DNA of 64,000 nucleotides from Bacteroidia bacterium (GCA_030432655.1 JAUILA010000003.1:157978-221977); one strand, 5' to 3'. Positions 36,987 through 46,161 are shown, counted from the first letter of the stretch. The notes: generated by a model from the letters alone, not told the origin. Numbers and translations: made by a program.

Positions 36987-37742
36987 ATGAATAAATTACT
37001 GATTGTATTTTTGCTGTTTTTTGGCTTTACCGCCTGTAATTCACCTTCCGGAGAATCTGCCGGGGACACCACGGAGGCTTCCGAACCCGCCGGTGAGGCA
37101 ATGGAGGAGACCGGGGAAAGTGATGATTGGATCGTTCTTTTTGATGGAGAGGATGCCAGTGGCTGGAGAAGTTTTAACGGCGATTCTCTTCCTGCCGGCT
37201 GGGTGGTGGAAGAAGGAACGCTGAAATCACTGGGGCATGGCGGAGATATAGGGGGCGATATTGTTTACGGAGAACGTGAATTTGACAATTTCGAACTTGC
37301 CCTGGATTGGAAAATATCTGAAGGTGGAAACAGCGGCATTTTCTACCACGTAAAAGAAGGCGAGCAATACGCGGCACCCTACTACAATGCCCCGGAATAC
37401 CAGATTATCGATGATATCGGATTCCCGGAGCCACTGGAAGAATGGCAGCAACTGGGCGCGGATTACGCGATGTATACTGCAGATCCGGAAAAGAAAATTG
37501 TTAAACCGGCTGGCGAATGGAATACTTCACGTATCGTTTTTACCGAGGATAATGCCGAATACTGGCTGAATGGCGAAATGGTCCTGAATTTCGACCCCTG
37601 GTCAGAAGAATGGGAAAAACTTAAAACCGAAGGAAAATGGAAGGATTTTCCTGAATACGGATCCAATAAATCAGGGCTGATCGGACTTCAGGATCACGGC
37701 AGTGAAATCTGGTTTAAAAATATCCGGATCAAAGAACTCTGA
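36987..37742 (+). CDS. DUF1080 lipoprotein
   Basis: A 251-residue lipoprotein (lipobox FTAC, lipidated C17) with an acidic linker (about 20-45) and a DUF1080 domain: WIVLFDGEDASGWRSFNGD, then LALDWKISEGGNSGIFYHVKE (core GGNSGIFYHV), YQIIDDIGFPEP, and a C-terminal SGLIGLQDHGSEIWFKNIRI. It begins 15 bases after the oxidoreductase gene. With the first DUF1080 gene it brackets the oxidoreductase in what looks like one operon for 3-keto-sugar formation and cleavage in the periplasm. Substrate not known. Confidence 0.92.
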   Translation: MNKLLIVFLLFFGFTACNSPSGESAGDTTEASEPAGEAMEETGESDDWIVLFDGEDASGWRSFNGDSLPAGWVVEEGTLKSLGHGGDIGGDIVYGEREFDNFELALDWKISEGGNSGIFYHVKEGEQYAAPYYNAPEYQIIDDIGFPEPLEEWQQLGADYAMYTADPEKKIVKPAGEWNTSRIVFTEDNAEYWLNGEMVLNFDPWSEEWEKLKTEGKWKDFPEYGSNKSGLIGLQDHGSEIWFKNIRIKEL

Positions 37743-37762
37743 AAAGAAATCACATTCTTTCA

Positions 37763-37793
37763 AAGGTCACATCTTCCCGGTGTGACCTTTTTT
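37763..37793 (+). terminator. Terminator after the DUF1080 operon
   Basis: An 11-base-arm hairpin (aaggtcacatc / ggtgtgacctt, imperfect near the loop) is followed by a T run. It lies between the DUF1080 gene and the convergent end of the ebo cluster. Confidence 0.8.
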
Positions 37794-37802
37794 ATTGGAG
37801 AA

Positions 37803-39170
37803 TCAGGACAGCACCTGGCGGGTGATGAGCTCAGCGACATTTGTCGGCGGAATAACCTCATCCGAAGAAGGGCCTTCCGTTATGTATACCGGATGGTCTG
37901 ATTTATCCTCCGGAATCCTCCCGTGGCTGCCGCGTAACAGGTCCGCTTTTAGCGGAATAACATCCAGCACCGTGCGGAAACCAAGTTTCTTTGCCGCCAG
38001 CTTTCCAATGATCTTAGGCATGACCAACGGATCTGCCGGATCAGTAAACATCTCTACCGGATCGTATCCCGGTTTTTTATGAATGTCCACCATTCGTGCA
38101 TAGTCCGGAGCCTTTTTATCATCCATCCAGAAATAATAGGTAAACCAGGAATCAGCATCAGCCACTACGACCAGGTCACCGCTGCGCTCATGCGACAGAT
38201 GAGCCTCCCGCAGCGTCTCTCCTTCCAGCACCTTCTCAACCCCTTTTACTTTTTCCAGCAACTTTTTTACCTCCGCGCGTAATGAAGGATCGTTCAGGTA
38301 AATATGTGCCACCTGGTGATCTGCCACGGCAAAGGCACGGCTGGCACCCGCATCCAGCAATTCGAGCCCGCGCTCCTCACGGATTGCGAGATACCCCTGC
38401 TCGCGCAGCAGGCGGTTCAGGTGGACTGGCTGCGAAACATTTGTGATACCATATTCCGACAAGAGCACGACACCGGCATTCACCGAACGGTAATAAGTCA
38501 CGAGCTGCTCCACCACCTTATCAATCGCCTGCAGTTCGCCCGAGATTACCGACACATCCGTTCCGAATTTTTGAAGGCAATAATCAAGGTGAGGCAAATA
38601 GATAAGGGTCAGGGTCGGATCATGCAGCTGATCGGTCCGAATGGACGCATCCGCGATCCACTGCGTGGATTTAATATTGGCATTGGGGCCCCAGAAATTA
38701 AAGAGGGGAAATTGCCCGAGTTCCTGCTGGAGAATATCCCTCAGTCCGGCGGGATGCGAATAAATATCCGGGATCTTTCTTCCGTCGGCCAGGTAATTGG
38801 GACGTGGTGTCACACTAAAATCCGTAGTGGAATACATATTATACCACCAGAACATATTCGCACAGGTAAACGATGGATCCTTCCTTTTCAGCGTATCCCA
38901 TAATTTATCTGACTGCACCAGCTTATTGGACTGCCGCCAGAATTTCACCTCGCATTCGTCTTTGAAATACCAGCCATTACCAACGATGCCATGTTTTTCA
39001 GGCCATTCCCCGGTCAGGTAGGTGCTCTGGGCTGAACAGGTCACCGCGGGAAGAACCGGTTGAATGGTGGCCAAACAGCCATTTTCCGAAAAGGATTTAA
39101 TAAACGGCGTGTGCTCCCCGATCAACCTGCCTGAAAGTCCTACAATATCGATTACGACCGTCTTCTTCAT
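37803..39170 (-). CDS. eboF: EboF-type alkaline phosphatase/nucleotide pyrophosphatase-fold protein
   Basis: A 455-residue protein of the type I phosphodiesterase/nucleotide pyrophosphatase group. VVIDIVGLSGRLIG opens the fold, AVTCSAQSTYLTGEWPEKHG carries the nucleophile region (Thr or Ser of AVTCSAQ), and metal-site blocks VLLSEYGITNV and VVADADSWF follow. There is no signal peptide, so it is likely cytosolic. Its start overlaps the stop of eboE by four bases, so it is the last gene of the six-gene ebo cluster. The natural substrate of this ebo member is not known. Confidence 0.88.
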   Translation of the reverse strand: MKKTVVIDIVGLSGRLIGEHTPFIKSFSENGCLATIQPVLPAVTCSAQSTYLTGEWPEKHGIVGNGWYFKDECEVKFWRQSNKLVQSDKLWDTLKRKDPSFTCANMFWWYNMYSTTDFSVTPRPNYLADGRKIPDIYSHPAGLRDILQQELGQFPLFNFWGPNANIKSTQWIADASIRTDQLHDPTLTLIYLPHLDYCLQKFGTDVSVISGELQAIDKVVEQLVTYYRSVNAGVVLLSEYGITNVSQPVHLNRLLREQGYLAIREERGLELLDAGASRAFAVADHQVAHIYLNDPSLRAEVKKLLEKVKGVEKVLEGETLREAHLSHERSGDLVVVADADSWFTYYFWMDDKKAPDYARMVDIHKKPGYDPVEMFTDPADPLVMPKIIGKLAAKKLGFRTVLDVIPLKADLLRGSHGRIPEDKSDHPVYITEGPSSDEVIPPTNVAELITRQVLS

Positions 39171-40369
39171 CGTTTCATTTCATTCAATGTCCAGTGTAAT
39201 TCCCTGGAAACCATTTCGTCCAGCCCCGTTTTAAGATCGTCCGGAAGGACATCCCAGGTATAGGTCTCTACTTCCAGGTGCCTGCATATGGGAGAATCAG
39301 TAAGGAATTTCAGTGTTTTCACAATCTGGTCCTGGGTTGAATAAAGCGGCGGATATTCCTCCAGGAAAACCGGCACATGAAAATGTGCCCGCAACTCGTT
39401 GAACGAATTCCTTTCTGAAAGAATTACCGGCAGATCGGGATAAGTAACCACTGTCCCGTCCTCCTTTTGTTCTGTAACCTGGTGCAGGTAGACCGGTTCA
39501 TCAAATTTCTGCAGCGTTTCCCAGATCTGTTCCGGTGTTTCTTCATTCGGGAGAATGCGCAGGGCCGCACTCAGCTGGATCTTTCCAATCCGGATGCCTG
39601 CGGAAATGAGGCTGGCAAATGTTTCAGCCGGTTCCTCATACGCCAGGGCAAAATGACAAGTGTCATAGCACAGGGTAATATGCCTTAGAAGAATCCATTC
39701 TGCTTCATTCTCCGAAACAGACAACTCTTTACTTAGCAGCGGAACCCCGGCCGGTAATAGAAAATCCCTGTAAAATGCCAGCACTTCCATGGTATTTTCA
39801 AGGAAGCCATCCGGTTCGGGCTCAATATCCAGATGAAGGCACTTGCCTGAGGTGTTTTCCATGGCGTGCAGCCGGAGTGCCACTTTTGCCAGGTTCAGTG
39901 ATCCTTCCCTGAATACTTTTTCCCGTTCGGACTGCTCAGGATACCAGTGCTTGTAGCTGACCGGCGAAGTGGAAATACTACCTTCCATTTGATCGGGTAA
40001 CAGAAAGTCGAGCTGATCGAATAATCTCAACGTATACTCCAGGCGCTCACTGCTAGTCCAGTCGGGGGCGTGTACCTGATCCTTGACGCGTTCATGGTGA
40101 AAGTTGCCATAGGGAAAACCATTCATCGTGAAAACATACAGATTATTGGCCTGAAGCCAGTCCCTGAATTCGTTCAGCCTGTTCCCGTCGTTCAATTCAC
40201 GGCTGGCCAGATCACTTAGCCGCAGGCCGATCCCAAATGGCTGTCCGCCCGAAACCTCATCCCTGATCACCGGCAGGTGCTGTTCAAGGTTGCGGAATGT
40301 TTCTTCCCAGTCGTTACCCGGGTGAATATTCGTGCAATAGGAAAGGTGGAATTTTTTATTAACCCGCAT
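39167..40369 (-). CDS. eboE: Metabolite traffic protein EboE (TIM-barrel)
   Basis: A 400-residue protein with a sugar-isomerase/AP-endonuclease-like TIM barrel. Recognisable blocks are FHLSYCTNIHPGNDWEETF at the N-terminus, YVFTMNGFPYGNFHHE, CLHLDIEPEPDGFLEN, LCYDTCHFALAYEEP, and a C-terminal LEVETYTWDVLPDDL. These are the standard EboE signatures. His, Glu and Asp residues in barrel-end positions suggest a metal site. It follows eboD after two bases and overlaps eboF. In the cyanobacterium Nostoc the ebo cluster is tied to moving a precursor to the periplasm; the chemistry of EboE itself is not established. Confidence 0.92.
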   Translation of the reverse strand: MRVNKKFHLSYCTNIHPGNDWEETFRNLEQHLPVIRDEVSGGQPFGIGLRLSDLASRELNDGNRLNEFRDWLQANNLYVFTMNGFPYGNFHHERVKDQVHAPDWTSSERLEYTLRLFDQLDFLLPDQMEGSISTSPVSYKHWYPEQSEREKVFREGSLNLAKVALRLHAMENTSGKCLHLDIEPEPDGFLENTMEVLAFYRDFLLPAGVPLLSKELSVSENEAEWILLRHITLCYDTCHFALAYEEPAETFASLISAGIRIGKIQLSAALRILPNEETPEQIWETLQKFDEPVYLHQVTEQKEDGTVVTYPDLPVILSERNSFNELRAHFHVPVFLEEYPPLYSTQDQIVKTLKFLTDSPICRHLEVETYTWDVLPDDLKTGLDEMVSRELHWTLNEMKR

Positions 40370-40371
40370 GC

Positions 40372-41529
40372 TCAGGCATCGATTTGCTGATTGGACATTA
40401 TCCTGATCGCCTCCCGCATCAGGGCAGTATCTATTTCATGAACATCGTGCTTATTGCCTATTTCGGTCAGCAATGTAATTGTAAGCTTTCCCCCGAGGTG
40501 CTCCCGGAATTCTTCGATCCCGTTCAGCAATGTTTCAATTTCCTCGTCCCCGTTAACCGGCAGGCGCAGGTCGAAACCGATAGTTTCCAGCACCCGGATC
40601 ACTCTGTTCCTGACCTCCTCCGTAGTAATATTGCAGAGCATGGCATAGGTGACATCCAGGGCCATACCAACGGCAACCGCCTCACCGTGACGAATCGAAT
40701 AGCCGGTCATATGCTCCAGTTTATGTGCAGCCCAGTGACCAAAATCCAGGGGTCTGGACGAACCGGATTCAAACGGATCACCGCCCCGGGCGATGTGCTG
40801 CATATGCAGTTCCGCGCATCTGTATATCAATTCCTGCATTATATCAGGCTTCCTTGCCGGAAAATCAGCTGCATGACGCTCTATAAATTCAAAGAAATCA
40901 TGGTCTTTGATCAGGGAAACCTTCACACCTTCCGACACCCCGGCGATCCAGTCGCGTTGTTCAAGCGTAGTCAGAAAATCAGCATCGTTTATAATCGCAT
41001 AAGGTACGGCGAATGTCCCGATGAAATTCTTTTTCCCGAAATAATTGATACCGTTCTTCACCCCGACCGCGGCATCATTCTGGGAAAGAACTGTGGTGGG
41101 TACACGGATAAGCTTCACCCCGCGATGAGCAATCGTTGCCGCATAGCCAGCCATATCAATCACAGCTCCGCCACCGATCACAATCACAAACGAGTGCCTG
41201 CAAATATGATTTCTGTCAATGGCCTTCAGCACTTCTTCGACATACCTGTCGTCGTTCTTAACTTCCTCACCGCCGGCCACTGTAATGATCTCCCTGAAGT
41301 CCGTCGCTTCATTGAGCCGGCACCAGGCTTGTATTTTGTCGTGCAGGCCAGGAAATGCGGCGGCTACACCATCATCCAGAACGAACAGGAGTTTGGTGGT
41401 CCCTTCAGGCTTGTAGGAACGGATTATTTCGGCAAGCTGGTCATTCTCCGGCGAAAACAAATCCCTTGTGAAATGCAGACGGTATTGGTATTCTACCGAG
41501 AATCTTTGCTCTATCGGTTTATAGGTCAT
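40372..41529 (-). CDS. eboD: EboD, 3-dehydroquinate synthase-like protein
   Basis: A 385-residue member of the dehydroquinate synthase superfamily. The NAD-binding glycine motif is VIVIGGGAVIDMAGYAA, and the metal-ligand regions are RPLDFGHWAAHKLE and RHGEAVAVGMALD. Members of this branch include sugar-phosphate cyclases other than the shikimate enzyme. Its place in the ebo cluster, between eboC and eboE, argues for the ebo-specific function rather than aromatic amino acid synthesis. The spacing to both neighbours is only a few bases. The substrate is unknown. Confidence 0.9.
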   Translation of the reverse strand: MTYKPIEQRFSVEYQYRLHFTRDLFSPENDQLAEIIRSYKPEGTTKLLFVLDDGVAAAFPGLHDKIQAWCRLNEATDFREIITVAGGEEVKNDDRYVEEVLKAIDRNHICRHSFVIVIGGGAVIDMAGYAATIAHRGVKLIRVPTTVLSQNDAAVGVKNGINYFGKKNFIGTFAVPYAIINDADFLTTLEQRDWIAGVSEGVKVSLIKDHDFFEFIERHAADFPARKPDIMQELIYRCAELHMQHIARGGDPFESGSSRPLDFGHWAAHKLEHMTGYSIRHGEAVAVGMALDVTYAMLCNITTEEVRNRVIRVLETIGFDLRLPVNGDEEIETLLNGIEEFREHLGGKLTITLLTEIGNKHDVHEIDTALMREAIRIMSNQQIDA

Positions 41530-41538
41530 ACTGCAAAG

Positions 41539-42429
41539 TTACGTAACCGCGAATATTTTAGAGAGTGCCATAGAAACTGGCAGTAAAAGAATGATTATTA
41601 CCGCATACCACCAGGGACTATGTCCGGCGGCCATGGCACCATCCATGAGCACCAGGCCCAGTACGCCGGAAATAACTGCCTTTTTGATATTTGCGGGAGA
41701 ATTATCGGCATAGGCAGCAATCAACGGCCGGTATATCATGTAGCCGAAGGCTGCCAGAAAGGCAATTACGACCAGCAGGTTATTTTGATGGTCAGGCAGT
41801 AAAAGAGTAATGGCTGAAATTACCAGGGCATAAAGAAGCATGGAGAACAGCAAATGTTTTTTATTGTCGCCATGCACCTCACCCCTGCTGATAAGTGTAA
41901 TGGCAAAAATGTAAACCACCGGGATCAGCGCATAATACCAGGTTGTTTGGAACACCATCCCGGCAACCGCCATACCCAGGAGCAGATTAAGGCCACGGCA
42001 GGTACCCATGGTTAGTGGCCCGAAAAATACGTGCCGCTTGGCATATCCGTCATATAATACAATGCAAACCGCCAGGGCCAGTGATATCAGTCCGGCGGTT
42101 GGATTGGCAAGGAAAGCAAGGAAATTTCCGGTAGCCAGTAATATGATCCCGAAGAGAACGGCTGAGGATTGCGGGATGAGTCCGCTCGGAATCGGCCTTT
42201 CCGGCCTTTCCTCGCGATCGACCCTGAGATCAAACACATCGTTCAGTACTACGCCGCCTGCATAAAGGGAAACCGAGGCCAGAACGAGCAGAATGGTGTC
42301 GCTGTAGAGGTCCTGTTCGCCAGGAATCAACCCGGCAATGGCTGCACCCGCCAGGATATCGGCGGCAGCAGTAGGCAGATTAGCCGGCCGCATGAGCCTT
42401 GCATACCCAAGGATGACCTCTTTTCGCAT
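41539..42429 (-). CDS. eboC: UbiA-like protein EboC
   Basis: A 296-residue multi-pass membrane protein of the UbiA prenyltransferase superfamily, with about eight hydrophobic segments. The first Asp-rich motif is NDVFDLRVDREERPERPIPSG (core NDVFDLRVDREERP); the second, YDGYAKR, is weaker. The ATG at 42429 lies one base after the eboB stop and starts at MRKEVILGYARLMRPANLPT, the normal family N-terminus. An upstream-extended frame adds unrelated residues. In the ebo cluster it is the only membrane component and so is the natural candidate for the transport or lipid-linking step. Confidence 0.92.
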   Translation of the reverse strand: MRKEVILGYARLMRPANLPTAAADILAGAAIAGLIPGEQDLYSDTILLVLASVSLYAGGVVLNDVFDLRVDREERPERPIPSGLIPQSSAVLFGIILLATGNFLAFLANPTAGLISLALAVCIVLYDGYAKRHVFFGPLTMGTCRGLNLLLGMAVAGMVFQTTWYYALIPVVYIFAITLISRGEVHGDNKKHLLFSMLLYALVISAITLLLPDHQNNLLVVIAFLAAFGYMIYRPLIAAYADNSPANIKKAVISGVLGLVLMDGAMAAGHSPWWYAVIIILLLPVSMALSKIFAVT

Positions 42430-42430
42430 G

Positions 42431-43345
42431 CTAGCTGATCTGGTCGGCATCCACACGCGGTTCCTGGCCGCGAAGGACGCTGTTATCGTTAAACAGCTGG
42501 CGCTGATCAATTCCTTCGCCTCCCGACCAGTCCGATTCTTTCATTACCCCGGTAGATCCGTAGGCGGCAAGAGCATTCTGGTAACAGGTCAGGTGGACAT
42601 CCTCCTGCGATATTCCCCGCCGGAGCATGAGCGACGCAGTTTTGGGAACCGCCAGCGGATCACTGACTCCCCAGTCGGCCGAACTGTCGACGATAATCCG
42701 TTCGCTGCCGAATTTCCGCACAACTTCGACCATCCGTTCATTTCCCATTTTTGTTTTCGGGTAAATGGTAAACGCTGCCCAGAACCCGCGATCAAGGACA
42801 TCCTGTACGGTTTCTTCGTTATTATGGTCAATGATGACCATGGAAGGATCCAGGCCATGTTCGAGGCACACTTCCATACTTTTAATGGTGCCTGCTTTCT
42901 TGTCACGGTGCGGGGTGTGCACCTGTACCAGCAGATTCAGTTCTTTGGCCAGTTCCAGCTGTTGCCGGAAATATTTATCCTCTGCGGGTGTTTGATCATC
43001 GTACCCGATCTCACCAACCCCCACCACATTCTCCTTGTGCAGGTATAGCGGAAGCAACTCCATTACTTCTTCGGCGAGGGATTCGTTATTGGCTTCCTTT
43101 GAATTCAGGCCAATGGTGCAATAATGCTTGATACCGAACTGGCTGGCCCGAAATGGTTCCCATCCTACCAGGCTGCTGAAATAGTCCTGAAAAGAACCCA
43201 CCTGGGTGCGGGGTTGCCCCAGCCAGAAAGAAGGTTCGATGATTGCCACAACCCCGGCCGCCGCCATATTCTCATAATCATCTGTTGTCCGCGATGTCAT
43301 ATGCACATGCGGATCAATAAACTTCATATTTTCCTTGTCCATCAT
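42431..43345 (-). CDS. eboB: EboB, TatD-like metal-dependent hydrolase
   Basis: A 304-residue amidohydrolase-fold protein. The metal-binding motif HxH is in FIDPHVHMTSRT near the N-terminus. Later blocks GVGEIGYDDQTP, LVQVHTPHRDK, MVIIDHNNEETV and IIVDSSADWGVSDP follow the TatD order. The start overlaps the eboA stop by one base (TAATG); M1, M2 and an internal Met at residue 7 are all possible starts. It is the second gene of the ebo cluster. Substrate unknown. Confidence 0.9.
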   Translation of the reverse strand: MMDKENMKFIDPHVHMTSRTTDDYENMAAAGVVAIIEPSFWLGQPRTQVGSFQDYFSSLVGWEPFRASQFGIKHYCTIGLNSKEANNESLAEEVMELLPLYLHKENVVGVGEIGYDDQTPAEDKYFRQQLELAKELNLLVQVHTPHRDKKAGTIKSMEVCLEHGLDPSMVIIDHNNEETVQDVLDRGFWAAFTIYPKTKMGNERMVEVVRKFGSERIIVDSSADWGVSDPLAVPKTASLMLRRGISQEDVHLTCYQNALAAYGSTGVMKESDWSGGEGIDQRQLFNDNSVLRGQEPRVDADQIS

Positions 43346-44196
43346 TATTTGTTAAGATTTTGCCAAGTAATTTTTTCGTCCGCCACGGCATCTCTGAGTT
43401 CCGTATAATTCTCCAGCAGCTTTGATGCCTCTTCATTCTCCGAGTAAAAACAGCAAAGCGCCCCGGCCTTATTCTCCGCTTCCGAGTCACTATCCAGCAG
43501 CCTTTTCATATCTTCAACAAGAACGCCTGTAATATAATTTGTTACCGGTCGCCAGAACATGGGATCCACGTCCCGCGAGGCGGCCCAGCGTTCGTGTGCA
43601 TAATCAGAAATGATCCGGGTCAGGTCAGCGTTTGCCCGTTGCCCGACTGACTGAATACGCGACAGGTCACGTTGCATGAAGGCGGCTTTCAGGTACATCT
43701 GGTTCCACTGCTGATCATTGAAATATGTCGCAGGGTACGGATTATCCAGCGAAATGGCGTCAAAAACGGTGGCAATGTTGGTACGAAGCGCCTCCACCGC
43801 TGAGTCTTTGAAATCACCTGCCTCAGGCAGCAATGAAAGATAGCGGAGAAATGTTTCCAGCTCACTCTTATCCGCCACCTGGATCAGCTTTGCCACCCTG
43901 GGTGAGAACGTCTCCCTGTCTTCCTCGAGGACCCTGACCAGCAGGTACATTCTGGCAATCTGTCTGAGCGTTGCGTCGTGCGACGCAAGGTATCCGGCCA
44001 GCTCACCTTCTCCATAGCTCTCCGGCTGCACGTCCTTTACACGCCCGGCAATCAGGCTGTAAGTAAGGAAAAGATCCCTCCCCGATTTTTCTGAAAGAAT
44101 TTTGTGCAGTCTTTCCTCAAGCCATTCCGTACTGTCGCTGTCCAGGCCGGACGATAATATGTCCCGCCATTCACTTCCGGTATGTTTGCTGTTCAT
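43345..44196 (-). CDS. eboA: EboA domain protein
   Basis: A 283-residue mainly alpha-helical protein and the first gene of the ebo cluster. EboA-type features are the helix-rich N-terminus (WLEERLHKILSEKSGRDLFL core, LTYSLIAGRVKDV) and the conserved stretch NPYPATYFNDQQWNQMYLKAAF (core YFNDQQWNQMYLKA), ending in HERWAASRDVDPMFWRPV. It has no signal peptide and no known enzyme motif. Transcription of the cluster must start in the 178-base gap before the divergent metallopeptidase gene. Confidence 0.9.
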   Translation of the reverse strand: MNSKHTGSEWRDILSSGLDSDSTEWLEERLHKILSEKSGRDLFLTYSLIAGRVKDVQPESYGEGELAGYLASHDATLRQIARMYLLVRVLEEDRETFSPRVAKLIQVADKSELETFLRYLSLLPEAGDFKDSAVEALRTNIATVFDAISLDNPYPATYFNDQQWNQMYLKAAFMQRDLSRIQSVGQRANADLTRIISDYAHERWAASRDVDPMFWRPVTNYITGVLVEDMKRLLDSDSEAENKAGALCCFYSENEEASKLLENYTELRDAVADEKITWQNLNK

Positions 44197-44374
44197 AGTG
44201 TATTAGAATCGGTTGATTCCCTTATTCGGATGTGATAAAGCTAATTATTTAATCGCAGTTCAGACAATAAATCTGCCTCTTCCTGTACAGGCGGACAAAA
44301 TTTAATGTAAGGGGAGCCGGAATACCGGGCCGGAATCAGAACATTAAAATAAATCACTAATTTGAGCATAATTT

Positions 44375-45172
44375 ATGAGGCGGTTTCTGAAGATCACCAT
44401 ATTCTCCCTGCTTGCCCTGGCTGCACTCTATGTGATTGCCAGGAATATCCGCCATCCCCTGCTCAGCGGGGAGTTTTACAGTCTGGAGAACAGCCATTTC
44501 CGGATACAATATACAGGAATCAGTGAGGACGAAGCCGGTAAGGTGCTCACAGCACTGGAAAAAACCTACGGCCCTGTGCGCAACATACTTCATGACCCGG
44601 ACCATTCCCTTATCGAGGTGTTTATATATCCAACGCGGGAAATGTTCCAGGCCCGGACCGGGATCTCAGGATCGGCAGTCACCGGCACCAGCCGGGGACC
44701 AACCGCATTTCACATGCTCTACACCGACTGGCTGAATTCATTTCTGCCGACCGACCCCGAACAAATTGCCGTACATGAATTTGTTCACTGCGTACAGCTC
44801 AATATCCTGATCGAACAGTTTCGCGCCAATACAACGGTCACAGAGGATCCCGAATTCTCCGAAGCTTTTGAACAGCGCTTCACCGAATATCCGCAATGGC
44901 TTTGGGAATCGGTCAGTACCTACTACGCCGGAGAAGAAAACGTCATAAGCATCAGGTATGCAGCCGGGCATGGACAGTCGCTGGAAGAACTCAGCACTGA
45001 TAATGATATATACTTGCTGGGTTATACCGTTATTGCCTACGTAAAGGAACAATGGGGGGAGGAAAAAGTGGGTGAATTGATCCGAAATTACGGGGATACC
45101 GAACGAGTGCTTGATGTGACGCAGGAGAATTTTGAAACCGGTTGGAAAAAATATGTGGATGAAAACTATTGA
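44375..45172 (+). CDS. Membrane-anchored MA-type zinc metallopeptidase
   Basis: A 265-residue protein with one N-terminal membrane segment (about 5-22) and a gluzincin (peptidase MA-like) domain. The zinc motif HEFVH lies at residues 134-138 (EQIAVHEFVHCVQL), and the third ligand is probably the Glu of PQWLWESVSTYYAGEE. The active site faces the periplasm if the anchor is in place. Substrate unknown. It is divergent from eboA and 41 bases ahead of the next gene (start 45214). Confidence 0.88.
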   Translation: MRRFLKITIFSLLALAALYVIARNIRHPLLSGEFYSLENSHFRIQYTGISEDEAGKVLTALEKTYGPVRNILHDPDHSLIEVFIYPTREMFQARTGISGSAVTGTSRGPTAFHMLYTDWLNSFLPTDPEQIAVHEFVHCVQLNILIEQFRANTTVTEDPEFSEAFEQRFTEYPQWLWESVSTYYAGEENVISIRYAAGHGQSLEELSTDNDIYLLGYTVIAYVKEQWGEEKVGELIRNYGDTERVLDVTQENFETGWKKYVDENY

Positions 45173-45213
45173 ACCGGATAACCCGTAAAACTACCCCGGG
45201 TAGCCTGTTATTC

Positions 45214-46161
45214 ATGAAAAAATTACTGCTTGCACTGATCATTCTTCTTTTGTTGATCTCAGTACTCCCTCATCTGATCACCAACTTCTGGGTGGCCGAT
45301 TTATTTGTTCATTTTAAAGTCCAGTACCTGGCCCTTTTAATCCCAGCGGGTCTCCTCGCCGCTTATATACGTATGAAAAAACGGGTGCTGATCATGATCG
45401 GATTACTCATATGCTGGAACCTGTATTTTATATTCCCCTTGATCAATTTCCTGACTGACGTCAATGACCCGGGGGAGAATGATCTGAAGGTACTTTCCAT
45501 CAATCTGCTTTCTGATAATACCAATTTCGAAGCTGTCGGCGCTTCGATAATTCAACACAGCCCGGATGTCCTTTTCCTCCTGGAATACAATGAATCCTGG
45601 GCAACTGGTTTGGAAAACAGGCTGTCTGAATATCCGTATCGACACGAGGTACCCAGGCGTGATAACTTCGGTATTGCTGTTTTCAGTAAGTATCCTTTGG
45701 AATGTGAGACCATGACATGGGATAGACTGCCGCCGGTGATCCGGGCAAATCTGCAATACAGGGAGCAGGAATGGACCATGTTTGCCGTTCATACTTTCCC
45801 GCCGGTCGGACAGGAACGTTTCCGGCGACGGAACGAACAGCTGAACCGTCTGGCTGCTTTTATCGAAGAGCATATTGATAAAAGTGCGCCCGTCATACTT
45901 GGCGGAGATTTGAACACCTCCTCCTCCAGTGCTCATTTCAGGAGATTTATGGAGAATGCTGATATGGTGGATAGCCGGAATGGGTGGGGAATCCAGGCAA
46001 CCTGGCCCGTCGGTTTCCTGCCGGGTATGACTACACTTGACCACTTCCTTGTCAGGAACGTGATGGTCACCAATCGCGAAATTGGTCCGGATATCGGGTC
46101 AGATCATCTCCCCGTGCTGCTGCAGGCCCGGCTGGTCTCCGACAGACCTATTGACAAATAA
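45214..46161 (+). CDS. Membrane-anchored endonuclease/exonuclease/phosphatase-family protein
   Basis: A 315-residue protein with about three N-terminal transmembrane segments followed by an endonuclease/exonuclease/phosphatase domain. Its active-site blocks are LSINLLSDNTNF, PDVLFLLEYNESW, VILGGDLNTSSSS and the terminal GSDHLPVLLQ. The ATG at 45214 is preferred over a TTG at 45169 that overlaps the previous stop. The target could be nucleic acid, phospholipid or a phosphate ester. The last 21 codons are also read on the other strand by the convergent acetyltransferase gene. Confidence 0.88.
   Translation: MKKLLLALIILLLLISVLPHLITNFWVADLFVHFKVQYLALLIPAGLLAAYIRMKKRVLIMIGLLICWNLYFIFPLINFLTDVNDPGENDLKVLSINLLSDNTNFEAVGASIIQHSPDVLFLLEYNESWATGLENRLSEYPYRHEVPRRDNFGIAVFSKYPLECETMTWDRLPPVIRANLQYREQEWTMFAVHTFPPVGQERFRRRNEQLNRLAAFIEEHIDKSAPVILGGDLNTSSSSAHFRRFMENADMVDSRNGWGIQATWPVGFLPGMTTLDHFLVRNVMVTNREIGPDIGSDHLPVLLQARLVSDRPIDK

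Noticed and set aside
40384..41586. Open frame of 400 codons on the plus strand opposite eboD
   Set aside because: It lies wholly antisense to a clear dehydroquinate-synthase-like gene and its product shows no family motif or signal.
42338..43048. Open frame of 236 codons on the plus strand opposite eboB/eboC
   Set aside because: Antisense shadow of two well-supported ebo genes; no recognisable domain.
45403..46044. Open frame of 213 codons on the minus strand opposite the phosphatase-fold gene
   Set aside because: Antisense to conserved catalytic motifs; product has no domain features.
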